DNA of 64,000 nucleotides from Minwuia sp. (lineage in GTDB: Bacteria > Pseudomonadota > Alphaproteobacteria > Minwuiales > Minwuiaceae), in the NCBI GenBank assembly GCA_029210175.1, contig JARGPL010000001.1, positions 1 through 64,000 on the forward strand, read 5' to 3'. Each line of letters opens with the position of its first letter. Position 1 is the first letter of the stretch. A program made the position numbers and the translations under genes. Under the pieces are notes generated by a model. It ran no database searches. It saw only the letters and a list, made by a program, of their open reading frames with translations, and had not been told where the DNA came from. This document shows positions 1-8,141 of the stretch, piece by piece.

Positions 1-22
1 CCCCCCCCCCCCCCCCCCCCCC
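1..22. repeat. Poly-C homopolymer at window edge
   Basis: The first 22 bases are all C. They lie about 140 bases upstream of the first gene. This may be a contig end or assembly artefact, or the right side of a longer tract; the sequence to the left is not visible. The rest of the leader (23-160) shows no promoter I would defend. Confidence 0.9.
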
Positions 23-160
23 ATTCTGGACAGGGGGCAGGTTCGGGGACTTGCCTTCGACCCATGGTTCGGGTGACGCTACGTGAAGGGGTTGGCATTC
101 AAAGGGCACACGCTTCCAAGGCGTGGCCGTGGTGAGTGCCATTTGAGGGGTTGAACTGAA

Positions 161-1837
161 ATGGTGACAGCCGTCGAAACGATGGCCCGTCCGCAACGGT
201 GGTCTACGCCGTTCGGGCCGGACATGACCGATCAGACCGTCGACGAGCTGATGACGTATCCGATCTTCGGGGAGATTGACGAGGATCGGTTCCCGGCCAA
301 CACATCCCTGCGCGGGATCCTGGCCTACGACACCCGGGTCATCAACTTTCAGCCCGGCGATATCGTCGTCCGCGAAGGTGACTACGGCAACTCCGCGTTC
401 CTCATTCTCGACGGCAATCTGCGCGTGGTCATCACGCCCGACCTGCCGCAGAACCTGCTTGGCCGCGCCAGCGCTTCCAAGAAGGGTTTCTTCGAGGCAC
501 TGAGCCAGCTCTGGCGCAACTCCTGGCGACCGGAAGTCCGTGATCCCGATCGCTACAACAGCGCCAGTGCCCAGGTCCATGCGTCGCCATCTGGGGGCGC
601 ATCCTCCTTTCTTCAAGACATTCCGGTGATTCTCGACAAGCACCAGACCGCGCAACTTGGTCCTGAGATGATCTTCGGCGAACTTGCAGCGCTGGGGCGC
701 ATTCCGCGCACTGCGACGGTTTTTGCCGAAACCGAAGCGCGCGTGCTGGAAATCCGCTGGCAGGGGCTGCGTGAACTGCGGCGCTTCGACAATACCTGGC
801 GCACCAAGATCGATACCGCCTACCGCAACAATGCGCTGGGCAATGCACTGTCCGAATCGCCGATGTTCAAGCATCTGTCGCCTGACCAGTTGAAGCAGGT
901 TGCGGACCGGACGCTGTTCGAGACACACGGCGCGTTCGACTGGCACACCAGCTACAAGCGCATGCTCGCCCAGGGTCGCGAGATGGAACACGGCACGCCC
1001 ATCGCCAATCAGGGTGATTATCCGGATGGAATCCTGATGGTGCGCGCCGGTTTTGCCCGGGTCTCCACCAAGCTGGGCAACGGGGAGCGGACGCTGACCT
1101 ATCTCGGTGCCGGCGATTTCTTCGGTCTCGAAGAGCTCTATCATGCCTGGAAGAACAATGATCCAGACATGGTGTTCCAGAGTTCCCTGACCGCGCTCGG
1201 CTACGTTGATCTGCTGCGCATCCCGCGCCAGGTGCTGGAAGAATTCGTCTTTCCCGACATGGCGCCGCCCCGGCGGAGCCTGCAGGACCTCGCGGGTGAG
1301 GAAATCAGTGCCGATGCACTGAAGGAATGGGCCGTGGGCCGCCGCTACATCAACGGCACCCGGTCCATGCTGATCGATCTCAATCGCTGCACCCGCTGCG
1401 ATGATTGCGTGCGGGCCTGTGCCTCGACGCATGGCGGCAACCCGCGGTTCGTGCGCCATGGCCAGACATTCGATCATTGGATGGTCGCGAACTCCTGCAT
1501 GCATTGCGCCGATCCGGTCTGCATGATCGGGTGTCCGACGGGTGCCATTCACCGTTCCATGCATGACGGCTCGGTTGTCATCAATGATGACACCTGCATC
1601 GGCTGCGGTACCTGCGCCGCATCCTGTCCCTATGACAACATTCGCCTGGTTCAGGTGGCGAACCTGTCGGGCGAGCCGCTGGTCGATGACGAGCACAAGC
1701 CGATCATGAAGGCCACGAAGTGCGATTTCTGTTCAACCAATCCGGGCGGTCCCGCCTGCCAGCGCGCCTGTCCGCATGATGCCTTGCGTCGTGTCGACTT
1801 CCGCGGTCCGGATCCGTTCAGGAGTCCGTATCAATGA
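161..1837 (+). CDS. Cyclic-nucleotide-binding / 4x[4Fe-4S] ferredoxin fusion protein
   Basis: This 558-residue protein has no signal peptide, so it should be cytoplasmic. Residues about 35-95 and 155-205 form one cyclic-nucleotide-binding domain split by a roughly 60-residue insert; it keeps the phosphate-binding cassette FGE (172-174) with RTA (183-185). A second, weaker domain spans about 230-365 and lacks the RTA. Residues 405-540 are a DmsB/HybA-like ferredoxin with 16 cysteines in four groups (410/413/416/420, 446/449/454/458, 479/482/485/489, 521/524/533/537), enough for four [4Fe-4S] clusters. Ferredoxins of this type pass electrons between a donor and a membrane partner. The stop overlaps the start of the next gene (ATGA), a membrane cytochrome b-like protein, which suggests a complex whose electron flow is gated by a nucleotide. 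The gating is inference. Confidence 0.85.
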   Translation: MVTAVETMARPQRWSTPFGPDMTDQTVDELMTYPIFGEIDEDRFPANTSLRGILAYDTRVINFQPGDIVVREGDYGNSAFLILDGNLRVVITPDLPQNLLGRASASKKGFFEALSQLWRNSWRPEVRDPDRYNSASAQVHASPSGGASSFLQDIPVILDKHQTAQLGPEMIFGELAALGRIPRTATVFAETEARVLEIRWQGLRELRRFDNTWRTKIDTAYRNNALGNALSESPMFKHLSPDQLKQVADRTLFETHGAFDWHTSYKRMLAQGREMEHGTPIANQGDYPDGILMVRAGFARVSTKLGNGERTLTYLGAGDFFGLEELYHAWKNNDPDMVFQSSLTALGYVDLLRIPRQVLEEFVFPDMAPPRRSLQDLAGEEISADALKEWAVGRRYINGTRSMLIDLNRCTRCDDCVRACASTHGGNPRFVRHGQTFDHWMVANSCMHCADPVCMIGCPTGAIHRSMHDGSVVINDDTCIGCGTCAASCPYDNIRLVQVANLSGEPLVDDEHKPIMKATKCDFCSTNPGGPACQRACPHDALRRVDFRGPDPFRSPYQ

Positions 1838-2652
1838 GGTCGTTGCATCGCGCCCTGATCTTTTTCTGGCTCCTCGCCATCGGCGGCTTCGCCTTTGTCA
1901 GCTGGAACGCCTGGCAGACCTGGTTGCACAATGGCGAACCGGCCATTGTCACCGGCTATACCCTTGCCGGTATCTTCGTTTTCCTGGCGCTGTTCAACGT
2001 CCGCAAGCGCCTCGCGATGATTCCGCTGGGGCGTGGCGCTTACTGGACGGCAGCGCACGGCGTTGCCGGAGCCTTTGCAATCGCAGTCTTCTTTGTTCAC
2101 ACCAATGGCGTCTTCTGGCCGGATGGTGCGTACGAACAGCTTTTTGCGGTTCTTTTCTATCTCGTCAGCATCTCGGGTATTCTGGGTTACTGGCTGCAAC
2201 GAATCCTGCCCAAGCGCCTGACCGACAATGGCATGGAGATCATCTGGGAGCGGATTCCGCATGAGCTCGCCGAAATCCGCGAGAAGGCTGAAGGTCTTGT
2301 GGAGGAAGCGGCCGACAAGGCGGCGTCCGACACGCTGGCGCAGTATTATGTGGAAACCCTTGCCTGGTTCTTCCGCCGGCCGCGTTTCATGTTCAGTCAC
2401 TTCTTTGGTGCCCAGTCCGGTCGGGCATGGATCCGTCGCGAGTTCACCGCGATGCGCCGTTATGTCGATGAGACCGAAGAAGGCTATCTGCGGCAGCTCG
2501 AAGATCTGGCGCAGATCAAGAACCGACTCGATTTCGCCTATTCGGTCAACGGGTTCCTCAAGATCTGGCTTCTTTTCCACGTGCCTCTCGCCGTCGGTAT
2601 ATTCCTGGTGATGATCTGGCACATCATTCTGGTTCATGTGTATCTGCTATGA
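1834..2652 (+). CDS. Five-helix membrane protein, probable diheme cytochrome b
   Basis: A 272-residue integral membrane protein with helices at about 7-28, 38-55, 72-90, 100-118 and 241-270, and a charged cytoplasmic or periplasmic segment of about 120 residues between helices 4 and 5. Helix 3 carries His75 and His89 and helix 5 carries His249 and His263; each pair is spaced H-x13-H, the arrangement used to hold two stacked b hemes in classical cytochromes b. A further His268 follows. The gene overlaps both neighbours by four bases (ATGA), so translation is coupled with the ferredoxin fusion upstream and the decaheme cytochrome downstream. The likely role is to move electrons across the inner membrane, perhaps with quinone. 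No family name could be assigned with certainty. Confidence 0.75.
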   Translation: MRSLHRALIFFWLLAIGGFAFVSWNAWQTWLHNGEPAIVTGYTLAGIFVFLALFNVRKRLAMIPLGRGAYWTAAHGVAGAFAIAVFFVHTNGVFWPDGAYEQLFAVLFYLVSISGILGYWLQRILPKRLTDNGMEIIWERIPHELAEIREKAEGLVEEAADKAASDTLAQYYVETLAWFFRRPRFMFSHFFGAQSGRAWIRREFTAMRRYVDETEEGYLRQLEDLAQIKNRLDFAYSVNGFLKIWLLFHVPLAVGIFLVMIWHIILVHVYLL

Positions 2653-4673
2653 TTACAGACTCTGATCGCTTCAGTTACCAGAAGAGCGCTTACGAGCGGC
2701 CGACATTTCCCTATGTCTGCGGTCGGGCCTGCGCGTTTGGCAAGCCCTGCAGTCGGGGCCCGAATTTCGATGGTTCGTGTGGCGGAACGACGGAGTGCAG
2801 TCCGTTCCAGAATGGCGACCGCTGGGAATGTCGCCGTCCGCCGAGCGCTGGCGGACCCTGTCAGGACGGCCCGCTGCCCGATGGCACGTGTTGCCAGAGC
2901 CATCCGCCCTGCAAGCCGCGCCCGTCAATGCGCCGCCGCCGCCAGCAGATCTCCTGGCTCATGGCGGCCTTCGTCGTTTCCGTGATCGCTGCCTTCCTGC
3001 ATTTCACGCCGGACTCCTTTGTCGGCGAAAAGGCAGCTCTTTCATCGATCCTGCCCGGCGCCCTGTCAGGCGCTCATTCCAATTTCGCGCTGGAAGAAAA
3101 AGGCTGTCAGGCCTGTCACGAGAACCACGGCAAGGGCGTTGTCGCCTGGGCCAATGCGCTCGTCACCAACCAGTCGGTGGGCGAGAGCTGCGTCGACTGC
3201 CACAGCTTCGGTGGCCCGACGATGTCGCCCCACAATGCAACCTTCACCGCAGCGGCGGGCGCGGCATTCAGCCTGAATTCGGCGAACGCCGATACCAAGA
3301 CCGACTGCGTCATGTGCCACACCGAGCACAAGGGGGAGGCGGCAAACATCGCGACCATGAAGGATGCGCAGTGCAACAGCTGTCATACGACATCGATCAA
3401 GGCCTTCGGCAAGGATCATCCGGCCTTTGGTGATCGCTATCCGCATGACCGCCGTCCGGCCATCGCGTTCGATCACGTCAGCCACTTCGCCAAGCATTTT
3501 CCGGAAAAGCTGGCCGCGGGCGAGACGCGTGGCTGTGTCGATTGTCATCAGATCGAGAAGGCCGGTCTGACTGTGCCGCCGGGCAGTTTCGAGCAGAATT
3601 GCTCCGCCTGCCACCTTGGCGGGATCGTCGATCGCAAACTGGCGATCCTGAACGTTCCCTACATGGAAGAAGATCCGTTCAATCGTGACACGGTCGCGGA
3701 ATTCTGCGCGCCGACCCCTGAAGAGGTCGAGTTGCTGCGCGAAGCGGCAAATTCCGGTGAACTCGAAGAGCTTGAGCCGGACGAGTACTTCTATGAAGAC
3801 AATGGCGACAACCTGCCTGCGGCCCTGGCCCTGGCACTCGGTGTCGCCGCCGATGATCCGGACGGATATCTGGATGCCATCGGTACGCTCTATCCGGAAC
3901 TGGCGGAAACAGGCGTCGACAGCCTGATGTCACGCCTGGAAGCGGTGCCGGGCAAGCACGACATTCCGGCCATGCTCGCCGGACTCGACGGTGAACTCCT
4001 GCGCCAGGCCGCATGCGCCTGGATGCAGAAAGTGGAATATGAATCGCCCAGCGAAGTGCAGGGCGGTGGATGGTCTTCGGACGGCCTTTCGGTGATGTAT
4101 CAGCCGAACGGTCATGCCGATCCGGTTGCACGGGCCTGGTTTGACTTCGCCATCAACGCCGAACGCGATGCCATTGCGGCAGAGGCGGACGACCTGGTGG
4201 TGGAACAGGCAGCAGCACTTGGCGGGCTGCTGACGTCGGACTCGGGACTTGGTAACTGCACGAAGTGTCACGCTGTGACCGAAGTCACCGACAAGGGTGG
4301 CGATCAGGGAGACACTGCAAAAGGTTTGTTGGTGGAATGGGGATATCAACCGGTGAATGATCGCCCCTACGTCAAATACGACCACAAGCCACACGTAAAT
4401 CTGCTGGGGCCGGGTACCCTTTGCGCCACCTGTCACAAACAGAACCCGGAGGCAGCGTTCGCCGCGTCATACAAGCAACACGACGCAACGAACTTTGCAC
4501 CTGGGTTCCTGCCGGTGGCGCAGGAGACGTGCTCTCAGTGTCATACTGAGGGTAAGGTCAAGCAGGATTGTCAGCTTTGTCATGAGTACCACCTGGAACC
4601 GGGATTCAATCGCACCATGGGCTTTCAACACCAGGCCCAGAGTGTGAAAGAAACCGGTAGGGAAGGAGGTTGA
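2649..4673 (+). CDS. Membrane-anchored decaheme cytochrome c with Cys-rich N-terminal domain
   Basis: This 674-residue protein contains ten CXXCH heme sites, starting at residues 153, 181, 220, 242, 296, 308, 537, 592, 628 and 641. Six lie in 153-312 and four in 537-645, separated by a heme-free acidic helical stretch (about 313-536). Residues 24-88 hold ten further cysteines that are not heme motifs, with an internal echo C-x2-GP-x2-DG-x-C (34-44 and 71-81). A run of four arginines (95-98) precedes one membrane helix (101-118), so the Cys-rich head should face the cytoplasm and the hemes the periplasm. It may receive electrons from the diheme cytochrome b encoded just upstream. The start overlaps that gene as ATGA. 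A cytoplasmic Cys-rich head on a multiheme cytochrome is unusual. Confidence 0.88.
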   Translation: MITDSDRFSYQKSAYERPTFPYVCGRACAFGKPCSRGPNFDGSCGGTTECSPFQNGDRWECRRPPSAGGPCQDGPLPDGTCCQSHPPCKPRPSMRRRRQQISWLMAAFVVSVIAAFLHFTPDSFVGEKAALSSILPGALSGAHSNFALEEKGCQACHENHGKGVVAWANALVTNQSVGESCVDCHSFGGPTMSPHNATFTAAAGAAFSLNSANADTKTDCVMCHTEHKGEAANIATMKDAQCNSCHTTSIKAFGKDHPAFGDRYPHDRRPAIAFDHVSHFAKHFPEKLAAGETRGCVDCHQIEKAGLTVPPGSFEQNCSACHLGGIVDRKLAILNVPYMEEDPFNRDTVAEFCAPTPEEVELLREAANSGELEELEPDEYFYEDNGDNLPAALALALGVAADDPDGYLDAIGTLYPELAETGVDSLMSRLEAVPGKHDIPAMLAGLDGELLRQAACAWMQKVEYESPSEVQGGGWSSDGLSVMYQPNGHADPVARAWFDFAINAERDAIAAEADDLVVEQAAALGGLLTSDSGLGNCTKCHAVTEVTDKGGDQGDTAKGLLVEWGYQPVNDRPYVKYDHKPHVNLLGPGTLCATCHKQNPEAAFAASYKQHDATNFAPGFLPVAQETCSQCHTEGKVKQDCQLCHEYHLEPGFNRTMGFQHQAQSVKETGREGG

Positions 4674-4675
4674 GG

Positions 4676-6451
4676 ATGTTGGACGCGTATGGGGGCCAGC
4701 GTGGAAACACGCAGTGGGCCCGTCTATTTCTATCACTGATCGCAGCTGTGCTGTTTCTCGGCATGTCGACGCAAGTCGATGCACAGGAAGCAACCGCAGC
4801 TGATGTGGCGCACACGGAGATCTTCTCGGAAGAAGTGTTCCCGAGCGCCTCGAAATGTGCGGCATGTCACGAGGAGATCTACAAGGAGTGGTCGTCTTCG
4901 AACCACGCCTATGCATCGATCTCACCCATGTTCCACAAGTTCGAACAGGCGATCACCAACCTCACGCAGGGTACCATCGGTACGTTCTGTGTGCGGTGTC
5001 ATCAGAGTGTCGGCACGACGCTGGGCGAAAGCCGGGCCGCGCCGCTCTGGGAACGCAGCCAAGTTTCACGTGAAGGTATCACGTGCATCACCTGTCATCG
5101 CGTGAAGGACACCTATGCCAAGGCCAACGGCGAACGCCGTATCGAGCCGGGCAAGATCTACTCGCCCGTCTACACGAACTCCGATGGCGAAGGCCTGAAG
5201 AAGGTTCTGGAAGACAAGAGCTTCTACCGCGTTGCAACCAACGAGGAAGAGCGTGGCAGCCAGATCCATACCGAGGTGGTGAAGTTCACCCAGATCTCCA
5301 AGTCGGAGTTCTGTGTCAGTTGCCATCAGGTGGCGGTGAACCTGGGCATCAAGCTCGAAGTCGTGTGGGATCAGTATCGTGACAGCCCGGCCAATGCGCA
5401 GGGTATCACGTGTCAGGAATGCCACATGGGCAAGGACCCCGGCGTGCCGAACGGCTACGCCCGTGGCCCGGCTGCGGTGGTGAATGGTGAGGAAATCAAT
5501 CCTGACCGCGTCCGCCACAACCATGCCTTCTACGGTCCTGGTTACCCGATTGCCCATCCGGGCATCTTCCCCCACAACCCCGCGGCAGAGAACTGGACCA
5601 TCAATGAATGGCTGCAGTTCGATTACCGCGCCGGCTGGGGCACGGAAGAGTTCGAGGAGAAGGTCTACGACGGCGAGATCGAAATCGAATTCCCGGAAGT
5701 CTGGGACAACGAGGATGATCGCTTCGAGGCACGTGAAATCATCGAGGAGAACATCGAGGGCCTGGAGTACAAGCGGGAACTGCGTCGTCAGGTCATGGAA
5801 AACGGCAGCCATCTTGATGGTCCGTTCTTCGACGGGACACCGGTTGCCGGCAAGGACTTCGACTTCAACTACCTCGTCACGAACACGAACTCGGGCCATA
5901 ACCTGCCTTCCGGCAGCCTGGGCGCTCAGCCGGAGATCTGGCTGAACGTCGCGCTGACGGATCCCGATGGCAATCGCATCTGGGAATCTGGTTATGTCGA
6001 CAGTGCCGGTGACATGGCGGACGTTCACTCGCAGGATGTGCAGGCGGGCAAGATTGCCCACGACGACCAGCTGTTCAATCTGCAGACGAAGTTCCTGACC
6101 AACAACGTCAAGGGCACGGACCGGGAAATGTTCCTGCCCGTGACCTTCGATGTTGATCAGCGTCCGTTCCTGCGTCAGCCCAACATTCCGACCACTGTGC
6201 TCAACCATCCTGCCTTCGTGCGGATGGAAGGTCGCTCGATCCCGCCGCTTGGCGATCGGGAAGCCAGGTACTCCGTGCCGGGTGAGTTGATGACCAAACC
6301 GGGGACATACCGTCTCTCGGCGCGGATGCGCAGCCGGGCTGAGCCGATCTACTTCATGCGCTTTGTTGGCGCCACGAAGGAGATGGAGCAGTCGATGAAC
6401 CAGTGGATGCTCGACATGCATCCCTACACGGTGGAGATCGAGGTCAAGTAA
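4676..6451 (+). CDS. Exported pentaheme cytochrome c, c554-like
   Basis: A 591-residue protein with an N-terminal hydrophobic segment (about 16-32) ending near VDA, typical of an export signal. Five CXXCH sites start at about residues 61, 105, 137, 213 and 246; the first (KCAACHEEIYKEW) matches the cytochrome c554 family. The C-terminal half is heme-free and rich in beta structure, with a GHNLPSG motif seen in C-terminal domains of several multiheme cytochromes. The ATG at 4676 is preferred over the TTG at 4670 because GGAAGGAGG at 4661-4669 is a strong Shine-Dalgarno at proper spacing. The gene begins two bases after the decaheme gene. The likely role is a periplasmic shuttle or terminal oxidoreductase; the substrate is unknown. 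Confidence 0.87.
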   Translation: MLDAYGGQRGNTQWARLFLSLIAAVLFLGMSTQVDAQEATAADVAHTEIFSEEVFPSASKCAACHEEIYKEWSSSNHAYASISPMFHKFEQAITNLTQGTIGTFCVRCHQSVGTTLGESRAAPLWERSQVSREGITCITCHRVKDTYAKANGERRIEPGKIYSPVYTNSDGEGLKKVLEDKSFYRVATNEEERGSQIHTEVVKFTQISKSEFCVSCHQVAVNLGIKLEVVWDQYRDSPANAQGITCQECHMGKDPGVPNGYARGPAAVVNGEEINPDRVRHNHAFYGPGYPIAHPGIFPHNPAAENWTINEWLQFDYRAGWGTEEFEEKVYDGEIEIEFPEVWDNEDDRFEAREIIEENIEGLEYKRELRRQVMENGSHLDGPFFDGTPVAGKDFDFNYLVTNTNSGHNLPSGSLGAQPEIWLNVALTDPDGNRIWESGYVDSAGDMADVHSQDVQAGKIAHDDQLFNLQTKFLTNNVKGTDREMFLPVTFDVDQRPFLRQPNIPTTVLNHPAFVRMEGRSIPPLGDREARYSVPGELMTKPGTYRLSARMRSRAEPIYFMRFVGATKEMEQSMNQWMLDMHPYTVEIEVK

Positions 6452-6472
6452 GGCCTTGGCCGGAAAAGGGTG

Positions 6473-6496
6473 CGGGGTGGCCGGCGGGCCACCCCG
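6473..6496 (+). terminator. Strong intercistronic hairpin (10-bp stem)
   Basis: CGGGGTGGCC, a four-base loop (GGCG) and GGCCACCCCG form a perfect 10-bp stem between the pentaheme gene and the outer-membrane protein gene. No U-run follows, so it may be an attenuator or an mRNA-stabilising or processing element rather than a full terminator. Confidence 0.6.
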
Positions 6497-6544
6497 TTCC
6501 ATCTCTGGTGTTAGAGGGGCTCCCAACGGGAGCAGGAGGGGAAA

Positions 6545-8059
6545 TTGAGTATTCTGAATCTCCGTCAAGTACGACGGTCGGTCGCGGGCTTCACAGCCGC
6601 TGCGGCGCTTACCGTTTTCGCCGGCGCGTCATTTGCCGCCGAAGATTACAAACCCAAGATGTCTGACAATGCCAAGCGCGTTCCGTTCCAGGAAAATGCC
6701 TTCGGCGGCGACCCGGACTATTCGCATGACGACTACGATATCCAGGCCCAGCTGGACATCTATGGCGGCAAGTCGGAAGTGGTCGCGCCGCGCCCGCTGT
6801 TCGAACTTGGCCGCAAGCAGTATGTGCCGGGCCAGTTGCCGGAACCGAGCACGGTCTTCGGTGAACTCAATCCGACCAACTTCGCCGTCCAGGCATTTGG
6901 TGACTGGCGGACAGCCGTTGCATTCAATGATTTCGGTGACAACGAGCTGGCGCAGATCGCCACGCGGCTGAACATCGACATCGACATGAAGTTCACGTCG
7001 ACCGAGCGTCTGCATGCCTTTATCCGGCCCATAGACAACGGCAAGGATTTCACCCGTTGCGAATTTGCTGGCGGCGACAAGAACGAGGGCTGTGAGGCGG
7101 AGTTCAACCTGAACCTGGAGACGCTGTTCTTCGAAGGTGATGCGGCGAACATCCTCTCCGGTATCACGGGCGACTACTACAAGACCGACCGTCCGTTCAC
7201 GTTCGGTTTCGTACCGCTTTTCTTCCAGAACGGTCTCTGGATGGATGATGCCATTTTTGGTGGCGCGTTCACGTTCCCGGCCCTGAATTCGCCGGACTTC
7301 GACATCACCAACATGGACTTCACGCTGTTCTACGGCTTCAACGACGTGAACAACAACGCCATCCGCGATCTCAGCGGTGGTGTGGCTGATCACAGCGTTC
7401 AGGTATTCGGCGCCCATGCGTTCATCGAAGCGCAGGAAGGCTACCTTGAACTGGGTTACGGCCTGCTGGATGCGGATGAAGACAAGATCGGCGATCAGGA
7501 CCTGCACAGCCTGGGCGTCTCCTGGACTGCACGATACAAGAACATCCTGTCTTATTCACTGCGGACCTATCTCAGCCATCAGAACCGCAAGGATGGTGGT
7601 CGTGACCTGGGCAACGGACTTGCCATTCTGCTGGAAACCAGCTGGATGACGCCGAAACCTTATACCTTGGTGCCCTACGCCAACTTCTTCTTCGGCCTGA
7701 ACCGTCCGCAGGCGCTGGCGAATGCCGAGGGTCTGCTGGTCAACACCGGTATCAACTTCGAGACGGATGGCCTCACGGGCTTCCCGTTGCTGGATGATAC
7801 CGCCGCCGATACATTCGGTGGTGCCATTGGCCTGCAGTACCTGTTCAACCTGGACCAGCAGCTGGTGGTCGAGGCAGCGACTGTTCAGAAATACGGTGCC
7901 CAGTCGAATATTTCCGGTGACCAGTACGCTCTGGGTGTGCGCTGGCAGCTGCCGGTTTCCAAGGCCTGGATCATCCGTGCCGATGCCATGTACGGCGTTC
8001 GTACCGGCGGGGACGAAAATATCGGTGGCGTCCGTTTCGAGGTACGTCGCAAGTTCTGA
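6545..8059 (+). CDS. Outer-membrane beta-barrel protein
   Basis: A 504-residue protein. The N-terminus has a basic start, a hydrophobic stretch and ASFA before AED, a typical signal peptidase I site at about residue 31. The mature part alternates polar and aromatic residues in the manner of transmembrane beta strands and ends in RRKF, the terminal phenylalanine expected for BAM-inserted barrels. The start is a TTG preceded by AGGAGGGG at 6534-6541. It is neither a clear MtrB/PioB homologue (those are about 700 residues with CXXC near the N-terminus) nor a standard trimeric porin. Two cysteines occur around residue 175-185. Its position after two exported multiheme cytochromes suggests a pore or sheath for electron exit or substrate entry. 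Family assignment is open. Confidence 0.8.
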   Translation: MSILNLRQVRRSVAGFTAAAALTVFAGASFAAEDYKPKMSDNAKRVPFQENAFGGDPDYSHDDYDIQAQLDIYGGKSEVVAPRPLFELGRKQYVPGQLPEPSTVFGELNPTNFAVQAFGDWRTAVAFNDFGDNELAQIATRLNIDIDMKFTSTERLHAFIRPIDNGKDFTRCEFAGGDKNEGCEAEFNLNLETLFFEGDAANILSGITGDYYKTDRPFTFGFVPLFFQNGLWMDDAIFGGAFTFPALNSPDFDITNMDFTLFYGFNDVNNNAIRDLSGGVADHSVQVFGAHAFIEAQEGYLELGYGLLDADEDKIGDQDLHSLGVSWTARYKNILSYSLRTYLSHQNRKDGGRDLGNGLAILLETSWMTPKPYTLVPYANFFFGLNRPQALANAEGLLVNTGINFETDGLTGFPLLDDTAADTFGGAIGLQYLFNLDQQLVVEAATVQKYGAQSNISGDQYALGVRWQLPVSKAWIIRADAMYGVRTGGDENIGGVRFEVRRKF

Positions 8060-8067
8060 TCAGAGTA

Positions 8068-8105
8068 GCCGTCCGGCGGGTTGCCATGCAGCCCCGCCGG
8101 ACGGC
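8068..8105 (+). terminator. Strong intercistronic hairpin (13-bp stem)
   Basis: GCCGTCCGGCGGG at 8068-8080 pairs perfectly with CCCGCCGGACGGC at 8093-8105 around a 12-base loop. It lies between the barrel gene and the reductase gene. There is no U-run, so partial termination or mRNA protection is as likely as full termination. Confidence 0.65.
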
Positions 8106-8141
8106 ATGATCTGACAGGGCGGGTTTCTGAAGGGGGACATA

